A stretch of 42,744 bases of DNA. It comes from Marinobacterium lacunae (GTDB lineage Bacteria > Pseudomonadota > Gammaproteobacteria > Pseudomonadales > Balneatricaceae). Positions 25,703 to 35,123 of the stretch are shown one piece after another (position 1 is the stretch's first letter; every line of letters begins with the position of its first letter). Under the pieces are notes generated by a model. It had not been told where the DNA came from. It saw only the letters and a list, made by a program, of their open reading frames with translations, and did no database searches. Made by a program: the position numbers and the translations under genes. The stretch spans positions 1 to 42,744 of the forward strand of contig NZ_JMQN01000023.1 in NCBI RefSeq assembly GCF_000705555.1. Reading direction: 5' to 3'.

Positions 25703-26614
25703 TCAGTGCGCCACCGGCGCTGCCAGTATGCGCAAACACTCTTTCAGTACGTCACGTTGCGATTCGCTCAACCGTCCGAGCACCTGCTGCTCATGCTCGA
25801 TTGCAAGGCTGCGTACGCGGTCGATCAGTGCACGCCCGTTGTCGCTGAGCGTGGATTCGCTGTCGATCAGCCCCTTGTCCCGCAGCCACTCCAGCGTCTC
25901 GCGAAGGCTCGCCACCGGCTGCGACACCTGCTGAGCGATCGCTTCGACCGGCGTGTCCGGCGCATCGGCCAGCACCGACAGCACGCGCCACTCCTCGGCG
26001 GTTATCCCCAGACGGGTCAGGGTCGGATAAAAGCTCTCCCGACAGGCCGAGAGCGCCTGATGCATCTGGTAGAGCAGGTAATCATTGAGAAAGCCGCCGG
26101 TTACCGGCGGGGTTGGCATGTCGCGAACACCGGGGTGAACCTCGGGCACGGCGTAACGGCCGTTGTGGAAAACCAGCGAGCCGACGTTGTCTTCATAGCC
26201 GTAGTCGGTGACTTCACCGACGATGATGAAGTGATCGCCGCCGTCGTAAACGCTCCAGGTGCGGCAGGCAAACCAGGCCGCCGCGCCCGGTACGCGAGGG
26301 CAACCGTTGGCATCTTCGAGCATCTCGAGTCCGGCAAACTTGTCGTCGCCGCGTCGGGCAAAACGGTTGGAGATCTCGACCTGATCGTCACGCAACACGT
26401 TGATGGTGAAGTAACGGCCCTCAGTAAAGGCCTGCAGGCTGTAGGCGCCCTTGTCGATACTCCAGAGCACGAGTGCCGGTTCGATGGAGACGGAGTTGAA
26501 ACTGCTGGCAGTCACGCCGATACGCTCACCCCGGTCGTCGGTAGTAGTGATAACGGTCACGCCGGTGGGAAACTTGCCCAACGCACGGCGGAAATCTTTA
26601 GCATCGATAGACAT
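25703..26614 (-). CDS. iacG: IacG, flavin reductase with MarR-like C-terminal domain
   Basis: The 303-residue protein joins a flavin reductase domain (residues 1-165; FRRALGKFPTGVTVITT, GVTASSFNSVS) to a winged-helix region resembling MarR proteins (about 185-300; LTRLGITAEEWRVLSVLAD, DKGLIDSESTLSDNGRALID). The same fusion is known from the reductase C1 of p-hydroxyphenylacetate hydroxylase, where the second domain binds the substrate and releases inhibition. It should supply reduced flavin to IacA. The ATG at 26614 starts at the family N-terminus; the upstream codons are out of the conserved region. It follows the catechol dioxygenase gene by 87 bases with a hairpin between. Confidence 0.85.
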   Translation of the reverse strand: MSIDAKDFRRALGKFPTGVTVITTTDDRGERIGVTASSFNSVSIEPALVLWSIDKGAYSLQAFTEGRYFTINVLRDDQVEISNRFARRGDDKFAGLEMLEDANGCPRVPGAAAWFACRTWSVYDGGDHFIIVGEVTDYGYEDNVGSLVFHNGRYAVPEVHPGVRDMPTPPVTGGFLNDYLLYQMHQALSACRESFYPTLTRLGITAEEWRVLSVLADAPDTPVEAIAQQVSQPVASLRETLEWLRDKGLIDSESTLSDNGRALIDRVRSLAIEHEQQVLGRLSESQRDVLKECLRILAAPVAH

Positions 26615-26662
26615 GGGGAACCCCGCTTGAACTGCTTGATGGTGATGGCCGCTGGAGAAAAC

Positions 26663-26694
26663 GGCGGGACAGCCCACGGCCCGGTCGTCCCGCC
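26663..26694 (-). terminator. Hairpin between catechol dioxygenase gene and iacG
   Basis: GGCGGGAC (26663-26670) and GTCCCGCC (26687-26694) are perfect 8-bp GC-rich arms with a 16-base loop. On the leftward transcript the stem is followed by GTTTTC. It starts 8 bases after the dioxygenase stop and may act as a partial terminator inside the operon. Confidence 0.45.
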
Positions 26695-26701
26695 TCAGGC
26701 C

Positions 26702-27625
26702 TCAGGTCAGTACGGACAGGAAGCGCTCGTTCAATACCCGATCGTGGTAGAAGATCGCCTTGCCCAGCTGATCCACATCCCAGGTCACCGGCGGATGGTC
26801 GGGATAGTGATAGTCGCCGCCGCAGAACACCTCGTTGCGGTTACCTGAGGGGTCGAAGAAGTAGATGGTCGAGCCGTGGGTAAGGCCGTGACGTGTGGGG
26901 CCGATGTCGATGGAGGTATCGGTCATCGAGATCAGGTCCGCCGCGCGCAGCACGCTCTCCCAGGTTTCCAGAAAGAATGAAGCGTGGTGGAACTTGCCGG
27001 GTTCCGGATGATCGATGAACGCCACATCATGCGCCTTCATGCTCGCAGTGAGGAACTGCGCCACGCGTGAACCGTCCGGCGTCACCACCTGCTCGGCAAG
27101 ATCGAAGCCCAGCACGTCGCGGAACAGATCGAGCGTCTTGTCCAGGTTCGTACCGTAGAGCAGGCAGTGGTCAAAACGCTGCGCCTGCATCCCCTTGATA
27201 CCACGCGGCCAGGCTTCCGGATTCTTCTCGCCCACGCCCCACTTGCCTGGCTGTTCCTTGGTCGCGAACAGCTCAAAGGCATGACCGCTCGGCGCGGTGA
27301 AACGGACACGACGGCCACAGCCGCTGAGTTCACCCTCGGGGATATTCTCCACTTCGCAGCCAAACGCCTGCAGCTCTTCGCGGCGGGCATTCACCACATC
27401 CTCGCTGATGCACTTAAAGCCCATGAAGTCCATGCCTGCGGTGTCGGCTTCGCGCAGCACCACGGAGAACTTGTCCACCTCGGTCCAGCCCTTGAGGTAG
27501 ACACGCCCCTGGGCGTCACGGTCGGTTTCGATCAGGCCGAGCAGATCGACGTAATGCTTGATCGCTTCATCAAGGTCCAGCACCCGGATCTGCACATGGC
27601 CGGGACGCATAATGCCTTTTTTCAT
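26702..27625 (-). CDS. Catechol 2,3-dioxygenase (XylE type)
   Basis: The 307-residue protein has exactly the length of XylE, and its key residues fall at the same numbers: Fe ligands H153, H214 and E265, and active-site H199, H246 and Y255. It therefore should cleave catechol next to the diol to give 2-hydroxymuconic semialdehyde. Catechol is the product of the iac pathway, and the gene lies inside the iac operon between the TRAP permease and iacG, so the ring is opened by meta cleavage here. The following meta-pathway enzymes are not in the window. The ATG at 27625 has AGGA seven bases upstream. Confidence 0.95.
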   Translation of the reverse strand: MKKGIMRPGHVQIRVLDLDEAIKHYVDLLGLIETDRDAQGRVYLKGWTEVDKFSVVLREADTAGMDFMGFKCISEDVVNARREELQAFGCEVENIPEGELSGCGRRVRFTAPSGHAFELFATKEQPGKWGVGEKNPEAWPRGIKGMQAQRFDHCLLYGTNLDKTLDLFRDVLGFDLAEQVVTPDGSRVAQFLTASMKAHDVAFIDHPEPGKFHHASFFLETWESVLRAADLISMTDTSIDIGPTRHGLTHGSTIYFFDPSGNRNEVFCGGDYHYPDHPPVTWDVDQLGKAIFYHDRVLNERFLSVLT

Positions 27626-27695
27626 TGGAGTGTCCTCTCTTGTTTTTATCGGTTTGCATTCGTTTAGCGCCTGTTCGGGCGCACCTCGTCCTGCC

Positions 27696-29012
27696 TTAGC
27701 CAATGGCGCGGGGCAGCATCAGGGAGAGCGAGGGTACGGTAGCGATCAGCAACAGGCGCAGGATGTCGGCACACCAGAACGGTGTAACGCCCTTGAAGAT
27801 CGTGGACAGCTTCACGTCGGGCACCACACCTCTGAGCACGAAGACGTTCATGCCCACCGGCGGGGTGATAAGGCTGATCTCGGTGACCACCACCACGAGG
27901 ATGCCGAACCAGATCAGATCAAAGCCCAGCGCCTCAACCATGGGGTAGAACACCGGCACCGTGAGCAGGATCATCGACATGCTCTCCAGCACACAGCCCA
28001 GCAGCAGATACACCCCGATCAGCATCAGGATCACCAGCATCGGGCTTACGCCCTGCGCCAGTACCCAGTCACGCATGATCACCGGCAGCCCTGTCAGGTT
28101 GATGAAGTTGGAGAAGATCACCGCACCAATCACCAGGAAGAACAGCATGGCGGTGGTACGCGCCGCATTGCTCAGCGCCCGTCGCGCCATCATGAAATTC
28201 AAGCGACCGGAGAACAGTGCGATCAGGAAGGCACCGGATGCACCGATCCCGGCCGCCTCGGTGGGCGTGAATATGCCGGCATAGATACCGCCCATGACGA
28301 TGATGAATATCAGGTTGATACCCCAGACACCCTTCATCGCCTGCAGGCGCTCACGCCAGCTCGAGCGGGGACCTGCCGGGCCGCTCTGCGGATTGATACG
28401 CACCGCAAAGGCCACCGCCGCCATATACATCAGCACACCGATCAGCCCCGGAATCAGCCCGGCGATGAACAGCTTGCCGATATCGCTCTCGGTCATCAGG
28501 CCGTAGATCACCAGAATCACGCTCGGCGGAATCAAAATGCCCAGAGTGCCACCGGCCGCGATCGCCCCCGTGGCCAGGCCATCGGAGTAGCGGTATTCAC
28601 GCATGGAGGGCAGCGCCACCTTGGACATGGTCGCCGCCGTCGCCATGGAGCTGCCGCAGACAGCCGAGAACGCACCGCAGGAGACCACGGTCGCCAATGC
28701 CAGGCCGCCCTTGAAGTGTCCCAGAAACGCGTTGGCGGCTCGGTACAACTCCTTCGACATACCCGACTCGGTAATCAGGTTGCCCATCAACAGGAACAGC
28801 GGCACCACCGACAGGCCATAGGCAAGACCTGTATCGAACGCCACCGAGGCGATCATGTTGAGCGCCGCATCCAGCCCGCGCGGGTTGCCGTATCCCACCA
28901 TCTGCATCCAGGCGAACCCGCCGACCCCGACCATGCCCATGGCGATGGCCAGTGGCAGTCGGATCAGGATCAGCACCATCAGCAGCACAAAACCAATCAG
29001 ACTCGCTTCCAT
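27696..29012 (-). CDS. TRAP transporter large permease (DctM), iac operon
   Basis: The 438-residue protein is a DctM-type permease with about 12 membrane helices and family segments [29 protein letters not shown] and [14 protein letters not shown]. Together with the DctQ and DctP encoded upstream it forms a TRAP importer. Its place between iacF and the catechol dioxygenase gene suggests import of indole-3-acetate or a related aromatic acid. The start codon shares one base with the dctQ stop (TAATG), so translation is coupled. It is clearly different in sequence from the DctM at 887-2167, so the two are not a recent duplication. Confidence 0.92.
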   Translation of the reverse strand: MEASLIGFVLLMVLILIRLPLAIAMGMVGVGGFAWMQMVGYGNPRGLDAALNMIASVAFDTGLAYGLSVVPLFLLMGNLITESGMSKELYRAANAFLGHFKGGLALATVVSCGAFSAVCGSSMATAATMSKVALPSMREYRYSDGLATGAIAAGGTLGILIPPSVILVIYGLMTESDIGKLFIAGLIPGLIGVLMYMAAVAFAVRINPQSGPAGPRSSWRERLQAMKGVWGINLIFIIVMGGIYAGIFTPTEAAGIGASGAFLIALFSGRLNFMMARRALSNAARTTAMLFFLVIGAVIFSNFINLTGLPVIMRDWVLAQGVSPMLVILMLIGVYLLLGCVLESMSMILLTVPVFYPMVEALGFDLIWFGILVVVVTEISLITPPVGMNVFVLRGVVPDVKLSTIFKGVTPFWCADILRLLLIATVPSLSLMLPRAIG

Positions 29013-29533
29013 TACGCCTCACCTCCGGCGAGCATCGCGCGCAGGCGACGCAGCATGATCGTCAGTTGAGCCAGTACCGACAGCGATGCGGTCACCGCCA
29101 TCAGATACGCAAGCCACGCATAGGGAATTTCCAACACCGCGGTGGTGTCTTCGTAGGCCTGCACCTTCATCGCATGACGCCAGAGCATCCAGGCAAACAC
29201 GCCGAAGGCGAGCAGAGTGACCAGATCGATCAGCACCCGCTGAACCGGTCTGAGCCAGCCACGCACAGCCGAGTCGATCAGGTCCACCTCGATGTGTCCC
29301 TGATCGGCGGTGACCAGCGGCAATCCCAGAAAAATCACCGCTGCCAGCATCAACTCGGTCAATTCAAAGGCACCGACCAGTGGCGCGGAAAACAGATAAC
29401 GTCCCAGTACATCGACCAGCGTCACCGCCATCAGCAGGAACATCATGATCACCGCAACGGAATCCAGCGTCAGACGCAGAACCCGCTCAACCCGGCTTGT
29501 GTCATCCGGACCACCACTGAGCGTGAGTTTCAT
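29012..29533 (-). CDS. TRAP transporter small permease (DctQ), iac operon
   Basis: This 173-residue protein has four membrane segments (first at about residues 23-45) and the DctQ-like stretch GRYLFSAPLVGAFELTELML. It is the small membrane subunit of the TRAP system whose receptor is encoded 10 bases upstream and whose large permease overlaps it downstream. GAGG lies a few bases before the ATG at 29533. Confidence 0.88.
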   Translation of the reverse strand: MKLTLSGGPDDTSRVERVLRLTLDSVAVIMMFLLMAVTLVDVLGRYLFSAPLVGAFELTELMLAAVIFLGLPLVTADQGHIEVDLIDSAVRGWLRPVQRVLIDLVTLLAFGVFAWMLWRHAMKVQAYEDTTAVLEIPYAWLAYLMAVTASLSVLAQLTIMLRRLRAMLAGGEA

Positions 29534-29543
29534 CTCGACCTCC

Positions 29544-30572
29544 TCAGTTCGCGGCGGTCTGCACCGGCGCGTGGCTCAGCGTGCGGAACGCATCCAGAGC
29601 GACCTTACCGTCGATACCCTTGGCCTGAGCCTCCTTGAGCCACTCGGCCTCCATCGGTGCGCTCTTCTCGCGGATCTCAGCAATGAAGGCATCGTCAGCC
29701 GTAATGATCTCGTTGCCATTGGCCTTGAGCTGGTTCAGGCCATCGGCATCCACCTGATCCCATACACGACCGGCCAGCCGTGCCAGCGCTTCGCCAGACA
29801 CGCTGTCGATCGCCTCCTGATCCTGTTTCGAGAGGCTGGCAAAGCGGTCACGGTTCATCACCACGAAGAAGCTGAAGTTATACAAACCACCGGGCACCAG
29901 CGTGGTGTAGCGGGTCTTGTCCTCGATATGGAAGGCAGCGACCGATTCCAACGGGAACAGCGTGCCGTCGGCCACGCCGCTGGAGACTAGTTCATAGATG
30001 CTCGAAGAGGGTTTTTGCAGCGTAACGGCACCCAGTGCCGAGGCCAGGTCATTCATGATGCCGCCACCGACACGCATCTTGAGCCCCTTGAGATCGGCCG
30101 CCGAGTTCACGCTGTGCTTGCTGTTGTGAATCTGGCCCGGACCATGGGTAAACAGGCCGAGCAGTTTGACATCCTTGTGCTCACCGGCCTTGGCCAGATA
30201 GTCGTTGTAGACCTTCCAGTACGCGACCGAGGTACGCTCGGCGCTGTCACCGGCGAAGGGAAACTCGACCATCTTGTACAGCGCGAAGCGGCCCGGCGTG
30301 TAGCCCTGTGCTCCATAGGTGATATCGGCCTGACCGTCGCGGGCGATATCGTAGTGCATCTTGGGATGGCCCAGTGCAGAGGGCAGAATCACGATCTTGA
30401 CCCGGCCTTCGGTGGCGCGCTCCACATTGGCAGCCCAGGGCTGCATTACATCCTTGACCAGCGGATGCCCCGCCGGCAGCCAGGACGACATTGTCAAACG
30501 CGTTTCAGCCTGAGCGCCCATCGCCAGCAGCGCCAGTACAGCAGAACATGTCAGTGAGATCAGCTTGTTCAT
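29544..30572 (-). CDS. TRAP transporter substrate-binding protein (DctP), iac operon
   Basis: The 342-residue product has a signal peptide (cleavage at about MGAQA) followed by a DctP-type receptor: ETRLTMSSWLPAGHPLV at the mature start, LKGLKMRVGGGIMND in the ligand-binding region and FSFFVVMNRDRFASLS later. It probably captures indole-3-acetate or a related compound in the periplasm; the ligand is inferred from the operon. The ATG at 30572 is preferred over a GTG six bases upstream, since GGGAG lies at normal distance. iacF is 65 bases upstream. Confidence 0.9.
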   Translation of the reverse strand: MNKLISLTCSAVLALLAMGAQAETRLTMSSWLPAGHPLVKDVMQPWAANVERATEGRVKIVILPSALGHPKMHYDIARDGQADITYGAQGYTPGRFALYKMVEFPFAGDSAERTSVAYWKVYNDYLAKAGEHKDVKLLGLFTHGPGQIHNSKHSVNSAADLKGLKMRVGGGIMNDLASALGAVTLQKPSSSIYELVSSGVADGTLFPLESVAAFHIEDKTRYTTLVPGGLYNFSFFVVMNRDRFASLSKQDQEAIDSVSGEALARLAGRVWDQVDADGLNQLKANGNEIITADDAFIAEIREKSAPMEAEWLKEAQAKGIDGKVALDAFRTLSHAPVQTAAN

Positions 30573-30637
30573 TTTCACTCTCCCGTTTATTGTCGTTATG
30601 CAGTGCTATGAAGCGCCCACGTCGGCGACGGCTGGCT

Positions 30638-31603
30638 TCAGATATCGATAACCAGACGCGCACTTTTTGCCCGTGAGCAACACAGTGCGATCTGGTCGTT
30701 GTCCTCTTTCTCCTCCTCGGTCAGGAAGTGGTCACGGTGATCCGGCGTACCCTCGAGCACATCGCAGATACAGGTGCCGCACACGCCTTCCTCGCACGAC
30801 ATCTGCACCTTCACCCCCGCCGCTTTCAGCGCCGTCGCGATGCTTTCATTCGGGCCGACCTGCACGGTCACGCCACTGGTTTCAGCAAACACCTCAAACG
30901 CCTCGCCGCTGATATCGACCTCGGCGCTGAAGTATTCGAAGTGGATCTGCGCATCCGGCAGGCCCGCAGCCTTGCTCTGCTCGATCACCCAGTCCATGAA
31001 GCCGCCGGGGCCACACACGTACACGTGGCTACCCTGCACTGCGTCTTGGCACAGGGCTTTCGGGTCGATGCGTGCGGCATCGCCGGCATCGTCAAAGTGC
31101 AGCACCAGTTGCTCGCCGAACTCACGCTTGAGCTCAGCGAGAAACGCCGCCTTGCTCTCGCTGCGGCTACAGTAGTGCAGCTCGAACGAGCGCCCGGCTG
31201 CCTTCAGCGCATAGGCCATGGCGATCATCGGCGTGATGCCGATACCGCCGCCGATCAGCAGGCTGTGCGAGGCCGCCAATTCCAGTGGGAAATGGTTGCG
31301 CGGTGCGCTGATGGTCAGTTCGGCACCGGTTTCAAGTTCTGCGTGGATCCGTTTCGAGCCGCCGCGGGAATTGGGGTCGTTGAGAATTCCCAACCGATAC
31401 ACGCCCTCCCCCGGCGCATTGCTCAGGGAGTACTGACGAATGGTGTCGTCATCCAGAATCACGTCGATGTGCGCACCCGCCTGGAAGGGGGGCAGCGCAG
31501 AACCATCCGCAGCGGACAGCTCAAACAACGCGATGTCGTCGGTCTGATTCTCACGGCGGGTCACCGTCGCGCGGATCAGGGTTTCATTGATACTGCTAGT
31601 CAT
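30638..31603 (-). CDS. iacF: IacF, oxygenase reductase (FNR plus 2Fe-2S)
   Basis: The 321-residue protein is a class IA-type oxygenase reductase: an FMN/FAD-binding barrel with the RQYSLSNAP motif, a nucleotide-binding part (GGGIGITPMIAMAY, YVCGPGGFMDWV), and a C-terminal plant-type ferredoxin with Cys ligands in SCEEGVCGTCICD and a late CC pair. It passes electrons from NAD(P)H to the Rieske oxygenase IacCD. The ATG at 31603 is chosen because GAGG is eight bases upstream; another ATG six bases earlier is too close to it. It lies 10 bases after iacE. Confidence 0.9.
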   Translation of the reverse strand: MTSSINETLIRATVTRRENQTDDIALFELSAADGSALPPFQAGAHIDVILDDDTIRQYSLSNAPGEGVYRLGILNDPNSRGGSKRIHAELETGAELTISAPRNHFPLELAASHSLLIGGGIGITPMIAMAYALKAAGRSFELHYCSRSESKAAFLAELKREFGEQLVLHFDDAGDAARIDPKALCQDAVQGSHVYVCGPGGFMDWVIEQSKAAGLPDAQIHFEYFSAEVDISGEAFEVFAETSGVTVQVGPNESIATALKAAGVKVQMSCEEGVCGTCICDVLEGTPDHRDHFLTEEEKEDNDQIALCCSRAKSARLVIDI

Positions 31604-31613
31604 TGGCATTACC

Positions 31614-32369
31614 TCAGCGCATGAATAGGCCGCCGTTGATGTCCCAGGTGGTACCGGTCGCGAAGTAGGCTTCGGGCCGAGCCAGCTGAACCACCATGTC
31701 GCCGATAAAGTCGGCATCGCCGAGCTGCCCCGCCGGAATTGCAGACAGCAGCGTCGGCAGACGCTCCTCGGGAACCAGCGCCTTGACCATCGGGGAATCG
31801 ATCGGGCCGGGGGCGATGGCGTTAACGGTTACGCCCCGTGACGCCAGCTCCTTGGCAAATACCTTGGTCAGGGTCAGGATCCCGCCCTTGGACGCGGCAT
31901 AGTGGGCACCGGTGGAGGTGCCCCCGTTCTGCCCGGCCAGCGAGGCCATGTTGATAATGCGGCCGTAGCCCTGTCCGGCCATGTACCCGCCGATCACCTG
32001 ACAGCCGGCGAAGGTGCCGCCCAGATTGATGCCGACCACCTCGTTGAACTCCTGCAGGTCGATCTCCATCACCGGTGTTGCACGGGTCACGGCAGCGTTG
32101 TTCACCAGCACTTGAAGCTCACCCCAGCGATCGACCACGGCAGCCAGTGCCGCCTCAAAGTCCGTCCGGTGGGCCACATCAAGCGACACCGCCATGGCAG
32201 TGCCGCCGCTGGCGTCCAGCGCACGGGCAGCGCGTTGCGCCGCCTCGCCGTCGATATCGCTGATCGCAACCTTGAAACCCGCCGCATGCAGACGCTGGGC
32301 GATATGTTGGCCCAGTCCCTGGGCCGCGCCGGTGACCAGCGCAATCTGTGTGTGTGTTGGGTTACCCAT
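31614..32369 (-). CDS. iacE: IacE, short-chain dehydrogenase
   Basis: The 251-residue protein is a classical SDR: nucleotide motif TGAAQGLG (residues 14-21), NNAA (90-93), and catalytic S143, Y157 and K161 (YAASK). Iac clusters contain one SDR, IacE, which acts on an early oxidised indole-3-acetate intermediate. Its position between the Rieske oxygenase genes and iacF is the usual one. Substrate specificity cannot be read from the sequence. Confidence 0.88.
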   Translation of the reverse strand: MGNPTHTQIALVTGAAQGLGQHIAQRLHAAGFKVAISDIDGEAAQRAARALDASGGTAMAVSLDVAHRTDFEAALAAVVDRWGELQVLVNNAAVTRATPVMEIDLQEFNEVVGINLGGTFAGCQVIGGYMAGQGYGRIINMASLAGQNGGTSTGAHYAASKGGILTLTKVFAKELASRGVTVNAIAPGPIDSPMVKALVPEERLPTLLSAIPAGQLGDADFIGDMVVQLARPEAYFATGTTWDINGGLFMR

Positions 32370-32381
32370 GGCCGTCGCTCC

Positions 32382-32864
32382 TTAGAAGATGAAGCTGACG
32401 GTGCGCAGGAAGCCGTCGGCGTGGAGCAGTTTGACCACCTTCTGTTCCAGCTTGAGGCCCTCGGCGGTCGGCTTCAGGGTGTACTCCACATTGGCCGGAT
32501 AGGTCACCAGCTTGCCGTGGCGCAGCTCGTTCAGGGTCATCGCACAGCGTGCGATCACCAGGTCGTCACCGGCTTCGAGGATGCGCACTCGGGATACCAT
32601 GCGCACCGTGGATCCGACGGAGATGGCCGATACCGACTCACCGTTTTCCAGCCGGGCGACACGCATGCGGCGCATGTCGGCGTCGTCCAGCGCCAGGTTC
32701 AGGGTATTCAGGTAGTCGGTCTCGTTGAGGTCCGTCGGCACGATGTAGAGACCGCTGTCGGTCCACAGCGAAAGCCACTCCTGGTACGCCTTGTGATCGA
32801 GCAGGTCCGCTTCATAGCCGATGAACTCGGTGACCTGCGCCAGCAGTTGGGTATTGGATTTCAT
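32382..32864 (-). CDS. iacD: IacD, Rieske dioxygenase small subunit
   Basis: This 160-residue protein is a ring-hydroxylating dioxygenase beta subunit of the NTF2-like fold. Typical segments are FIGYEADLLDHKAYQEWLSL at the start, the DADMRRMRVARLENG helix region and the C-terminal KLLHADGFLRTVSFIF. It supports the hexameric structure of the oxygenase and has no cofactor. The gene starts three bases after iacC ends. Confidence 0.92.
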   Translation of the reverse strand: MKSNTQLLAQVTEFIGYEADLLDHKAYQEWLSLWTDSGLYIVPTDLNETDYLNTLNLALDDADMRRMRVARLENGESVSAISVGSTVRMVSRVRILEAGDDLVIARCAMTLNELRHGKLVTYPANVEYTLKPTAEGLKLEQKVVKLLHADGFLRTVSFIF

Positions 32865-32867
32865 CGC

Positions 32868-34163
32868 TTATTTCTCCTCTGCCGCGGCCATCATCTTTTT
32901 GTACTGCTGGTAGGCACCGCGCATGCCGGTTTCCGAGCACACAGCGCCCTGCGGGTTGCCATCTTCTGAGGTGCGCAGCTTGCTCATGCCGCGATTGACC
33001 AGAATCCAGCCATCGGTGCCGGCCATGGAACCCTTCTGCACGCGCTCCCAGGCCTCGCCGTCATCCGGGGTACCGAAGCCCATCGGGCCCTGAAAATGTT
33101 CGTGCAGACGCATCCGCTTGTGGTTGAACGCATCCGGTGCGCCGTCACCGCCAAGGGCCACGTGCTGAATTTCGGTTTCACCGACGGAGACCGGGCGCAG
33201 CACACGGAAGAACGCCATGGAGCAGGAAACGTTGGGGAACAGGTTGAGGTTGAAGCCGGTACCGTGCGCGGCACGCACCAGTTTTTTCACCTCGTTTTCT
33301 GATTTGCCTTCGTCGCGCAGTGCCTGCGCCAGCGCCGAGAAACGCTCCGGGATCGGCTGGTCGAGATCGGCTTCCAGATCCACCAGTTGCGGAATCATCA
33401 CCATCACGCTGTGACCGTTGCCCAGGTCTTCTACGAAGCCCTCGCCGTCGAGGAAGTCGAAGATGTCGGCGGTGGCCTCGTCCAGCGAGGAGACGAACGA
33501 CTTGTGCACAATCGGGAAGTGGTAGGCGTCGGTAGTGTTCTCGAGCTGGATCTTCCAGTTACCGGGGAAATTGAAGCGGTGCTCGCCCAGTACTTTTACC
33601 GGGTAACCGCCACCCTGTTTCATGAACAGGTCGATCCACTTTTTCGCCCCGCCCAGGAAATCTTCCAGCGGTTCGATATCGTTATTGAAGGTGGCGAACA
33701 CCATGCCCTGATAACTCTCGGCCCTCAGGCTTTCCAGCGGCATCTCGCTCTTGTCGAAAACGCCGTCGTACTCTTCAGGCTTGGGCAGTGCACGCAGACT
33801 GCCGTCCAGACCATACCCCCAACCGTGGTAGGGGCAGGTGAACGCCTTGGTCTTGCCCTTGCGCGCCTCGCAGACGGTGGCGCCACGGTGGCGACAGCGG
33901 TTCTGCAGCACGTGCAGATTCATCTTGCGATCACGGCTGAGGATCACCGGCTGGCGACCGATGTAGGCGGTCTTGAAGCTGCCCGCTTCCGGTACTTCAC
34001 TCTCGTGGCCGACAAACACCCAGGTGTTGTTGAACACCAGATCCAGCTCCTCCTCGAAGATCTCGGGGTTGGAGTACAGCTCTTTCTTCACCCGGCCCTT
34101 CTCCACATCCACCATATCGGCGGCCTGCAGGCCGATGTTTTTCATATCGATCAACTGGCTCAT
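32868..34163 (-). CDS. iacC: IacC, Rieske dioxygenase large subunit
   Basis: The 431-residue protein has a Rieske 2Fe-2S domain with ligands C90 and H92 (CRH) and C110 and H113 (CPYH), and a mononuclear iron site with D212, H215 and H220 (TTDAYHFPIVH). In iac clusters IacCD with reductase IacF oxygenates an oxindole-type intermediate on the way to catechol. Neighbours on both sides are the expected iac genes (iacI upstream, iacD downstream). A benzoate- or salicylate-type oxygenase would share these motifs; the full iac gene set decides the call. Confidence 0.92.
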   Translation of the reverse strand: MSQLIDMKNIGLQAADMVDVEKGRVKKELYSNPEIFEEELDLVFNNTWVFVGHESEVPEAGSFKTAYIGRQPVILSRDRKMNLHVLQNRCRHRGATVCEARKGKTKAFTCPYHGWGYGLDGSLRALPKPEEYDGVFDKSEMPLESLRAESYQGMVFATFNNDIEPLEDFLGGAKKWIDLFMKQGGGYPVKVLGEHRFNFPGNWKIQLENTTDAYHFPIVHKSFVSSLDEATADIFDFLDGEGFVEDLGNGHSVMVMIPQLVDLEADLDQPIPERFSALAQALRDEGKSENEVKKLVRAAHGTGFNLNLFPNVSCSMAFFRVLRPVSVGETEIQHVALGGDGAPDAFNHKRMRLHEHFQGPMGFGTPDDGEAWERVQKGSMAGTDGWILVNRGMSKLRTSEDGNPQGAVCSETGMRGAYQQYKKMMAAAEEK

Positions 34164-34175
34164 TGTCGTTCTCTC

Positions 34176-34727
34176 TTATTCGTTCTCTCCGGCGCCGAGG
34201 CCGGTCATCTGTTCTTCGGGCACCGGCAGCGGCTGCGGGTTGTCCCAGGGGCTCTGCACAGGGCGATTGAAGCGGCTGGTGGTGCAGAAGTGGGCGATCT
34301 TCCAGCGCCCCTGCTCACACCTGAACCGCACATCCAGCAGTGCACTGCTCAGCTGTGAGCGGCCGTCGGCGAAGGTGGCGGTTTGCAACAGCACCCAGCT
34401 GCCCTCAGCCTCGGTATCGCTCTGCACCTGCACCCGTTCGGAGGTCAGGAAGTGCACATTGAGGGCGAAATGCGCAGGTGGCAGGGTGTACTTCTCGAAC
34501 ATCGCCCGCACCGCCTCGCGCCCCTCGCGCCGACCGAACGTCGCGGCATAGCGCTTGCCCTTGCCCTCCCAGATCGCGTCTTCAGTAAACAGCGCCATGA
34601 GCGGCCCCAGGTCGAAACCCTCGTCGAGGTAGTCGCACAGCTGCATGTACTGATGCAGACAGGCACTGACCTCGCGCGCCGCCTCAAGCCTGAATACCCG
34701 CAGCTTCAACTGTTCCAGTTCGCTCAT
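34176..34727 (-). CDS. iacI: IacI, NTF2-like (SnoaL) protein
   Basis: The 183-residue protein is a SnoaL_4-type NTF2-fold protein: LMALFTEDAIWEGKGKRYAA, then GREAVRAMFEKY, and a final strand RWKIAHFCTTSRF. The iac clusters carry such a protein between iacB and iacC, its role being poorly defined (isomerase or accessory protein). The ATG at 34727 follows GAGG by eight bases; a longer reading would run into iacB. It is unrelated in detail to the other NTF2-like protein at 466-855, apart from the fold. Confidence 0.85.
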   Translation of the reverse strand: MSELEQLKLRVFRLEAAREVSACLHQYMQLCDYLDEGFDLGPLMALFTEDAIWEGKGKRYAATFGRREGREAVRAMFEKYTLPPAHFALNVHFLTSERVQVQSDTEAEGSWVLLQTATFADGRSQLSSALLDVRFRCEQGRWKIAHFCTTSRFNRPVQSPWDNPQPLPVPEEQMTGLGAGENE

Positions 34728-34737
34728 GGAAACGGCC

Positions 34738-35100
34738 TCAGGCACGCTGCACGATCAGTTCGCGGCCGATGCGCGCTTCCACCTTGGCGTAGCGCCACAG
34801 CTTGTAGGGTCCCGCGCCCACTTCGGTGGTGCGGAACAGGTTGCAGCAGGCGGTGACCCGGTCGTAGTCCGCCACGTCGGCGAGCAGATAGGTGGTCCAG
34901 GGGTAGCCGCTGGAGGGGCCGACCATGCTCTGGTCGTCGTCCATATTGCCGATCACCTCGACCCCTTCCATGTCGTGGATGCCGTTCCACATCTGGCCAA
35001 ATGCGGCCCATACATCGAGCTGTTCGTCACGCGGTGCATCCATGAAGTTCTGGTTGATGCCCATGCAGAACAGGACGCGCAGTGGTTTGTTATTGCTCAT
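34738..35100 (-). CDS. iacB: IacB, small conserved protein of IAA degradation
   Basis: This 120-residue protein has the alternating strand-helix pattern of a small ferredoxin-like/dimeric alpha-beta barrel fold (LRVLFCMGINQNFMD at the start, EVIGNMDDDQSMVG in the middle, YPWTTYLLADVADYDRV later). I assign it as IacB from its position directly after iacA and its size. The protein is needed or helpful in IAA breakdown but its reaction is not firmly known. The gene lies 23 bases after iacA and 10 bases before iacI. Confidence 0.82.
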   Translation of the reverse strand: MSNNKPLRVLFCMGINQNFMDAPRDEQLDVWAAFGQMWNGIHDMEGVEVIGNMDDDQSMVGPSSGYPWTTYLLADVADYDRVTACCNLFRTTEVGAGPYKLWRYAKVEARIGRELIVQRA

Positions 35101-35123
35101 GCTGTTTATCTCCGTGGATTCAG

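Noticed and set aside
27558-29069. 503-codon open frame on the + strand opposite the TRAP permease
   Set aside because: Same reason: a low-complexity Gln/His/Arg-rich translation opposite an obvious DctM gene.
466-34727. The two NTF2-like genes (466-855 and 34176-34727) as a duplication
   Set aside because: They share only the fold type; lengths and sequences differ too much. The two TRAP sets also differ clearly.
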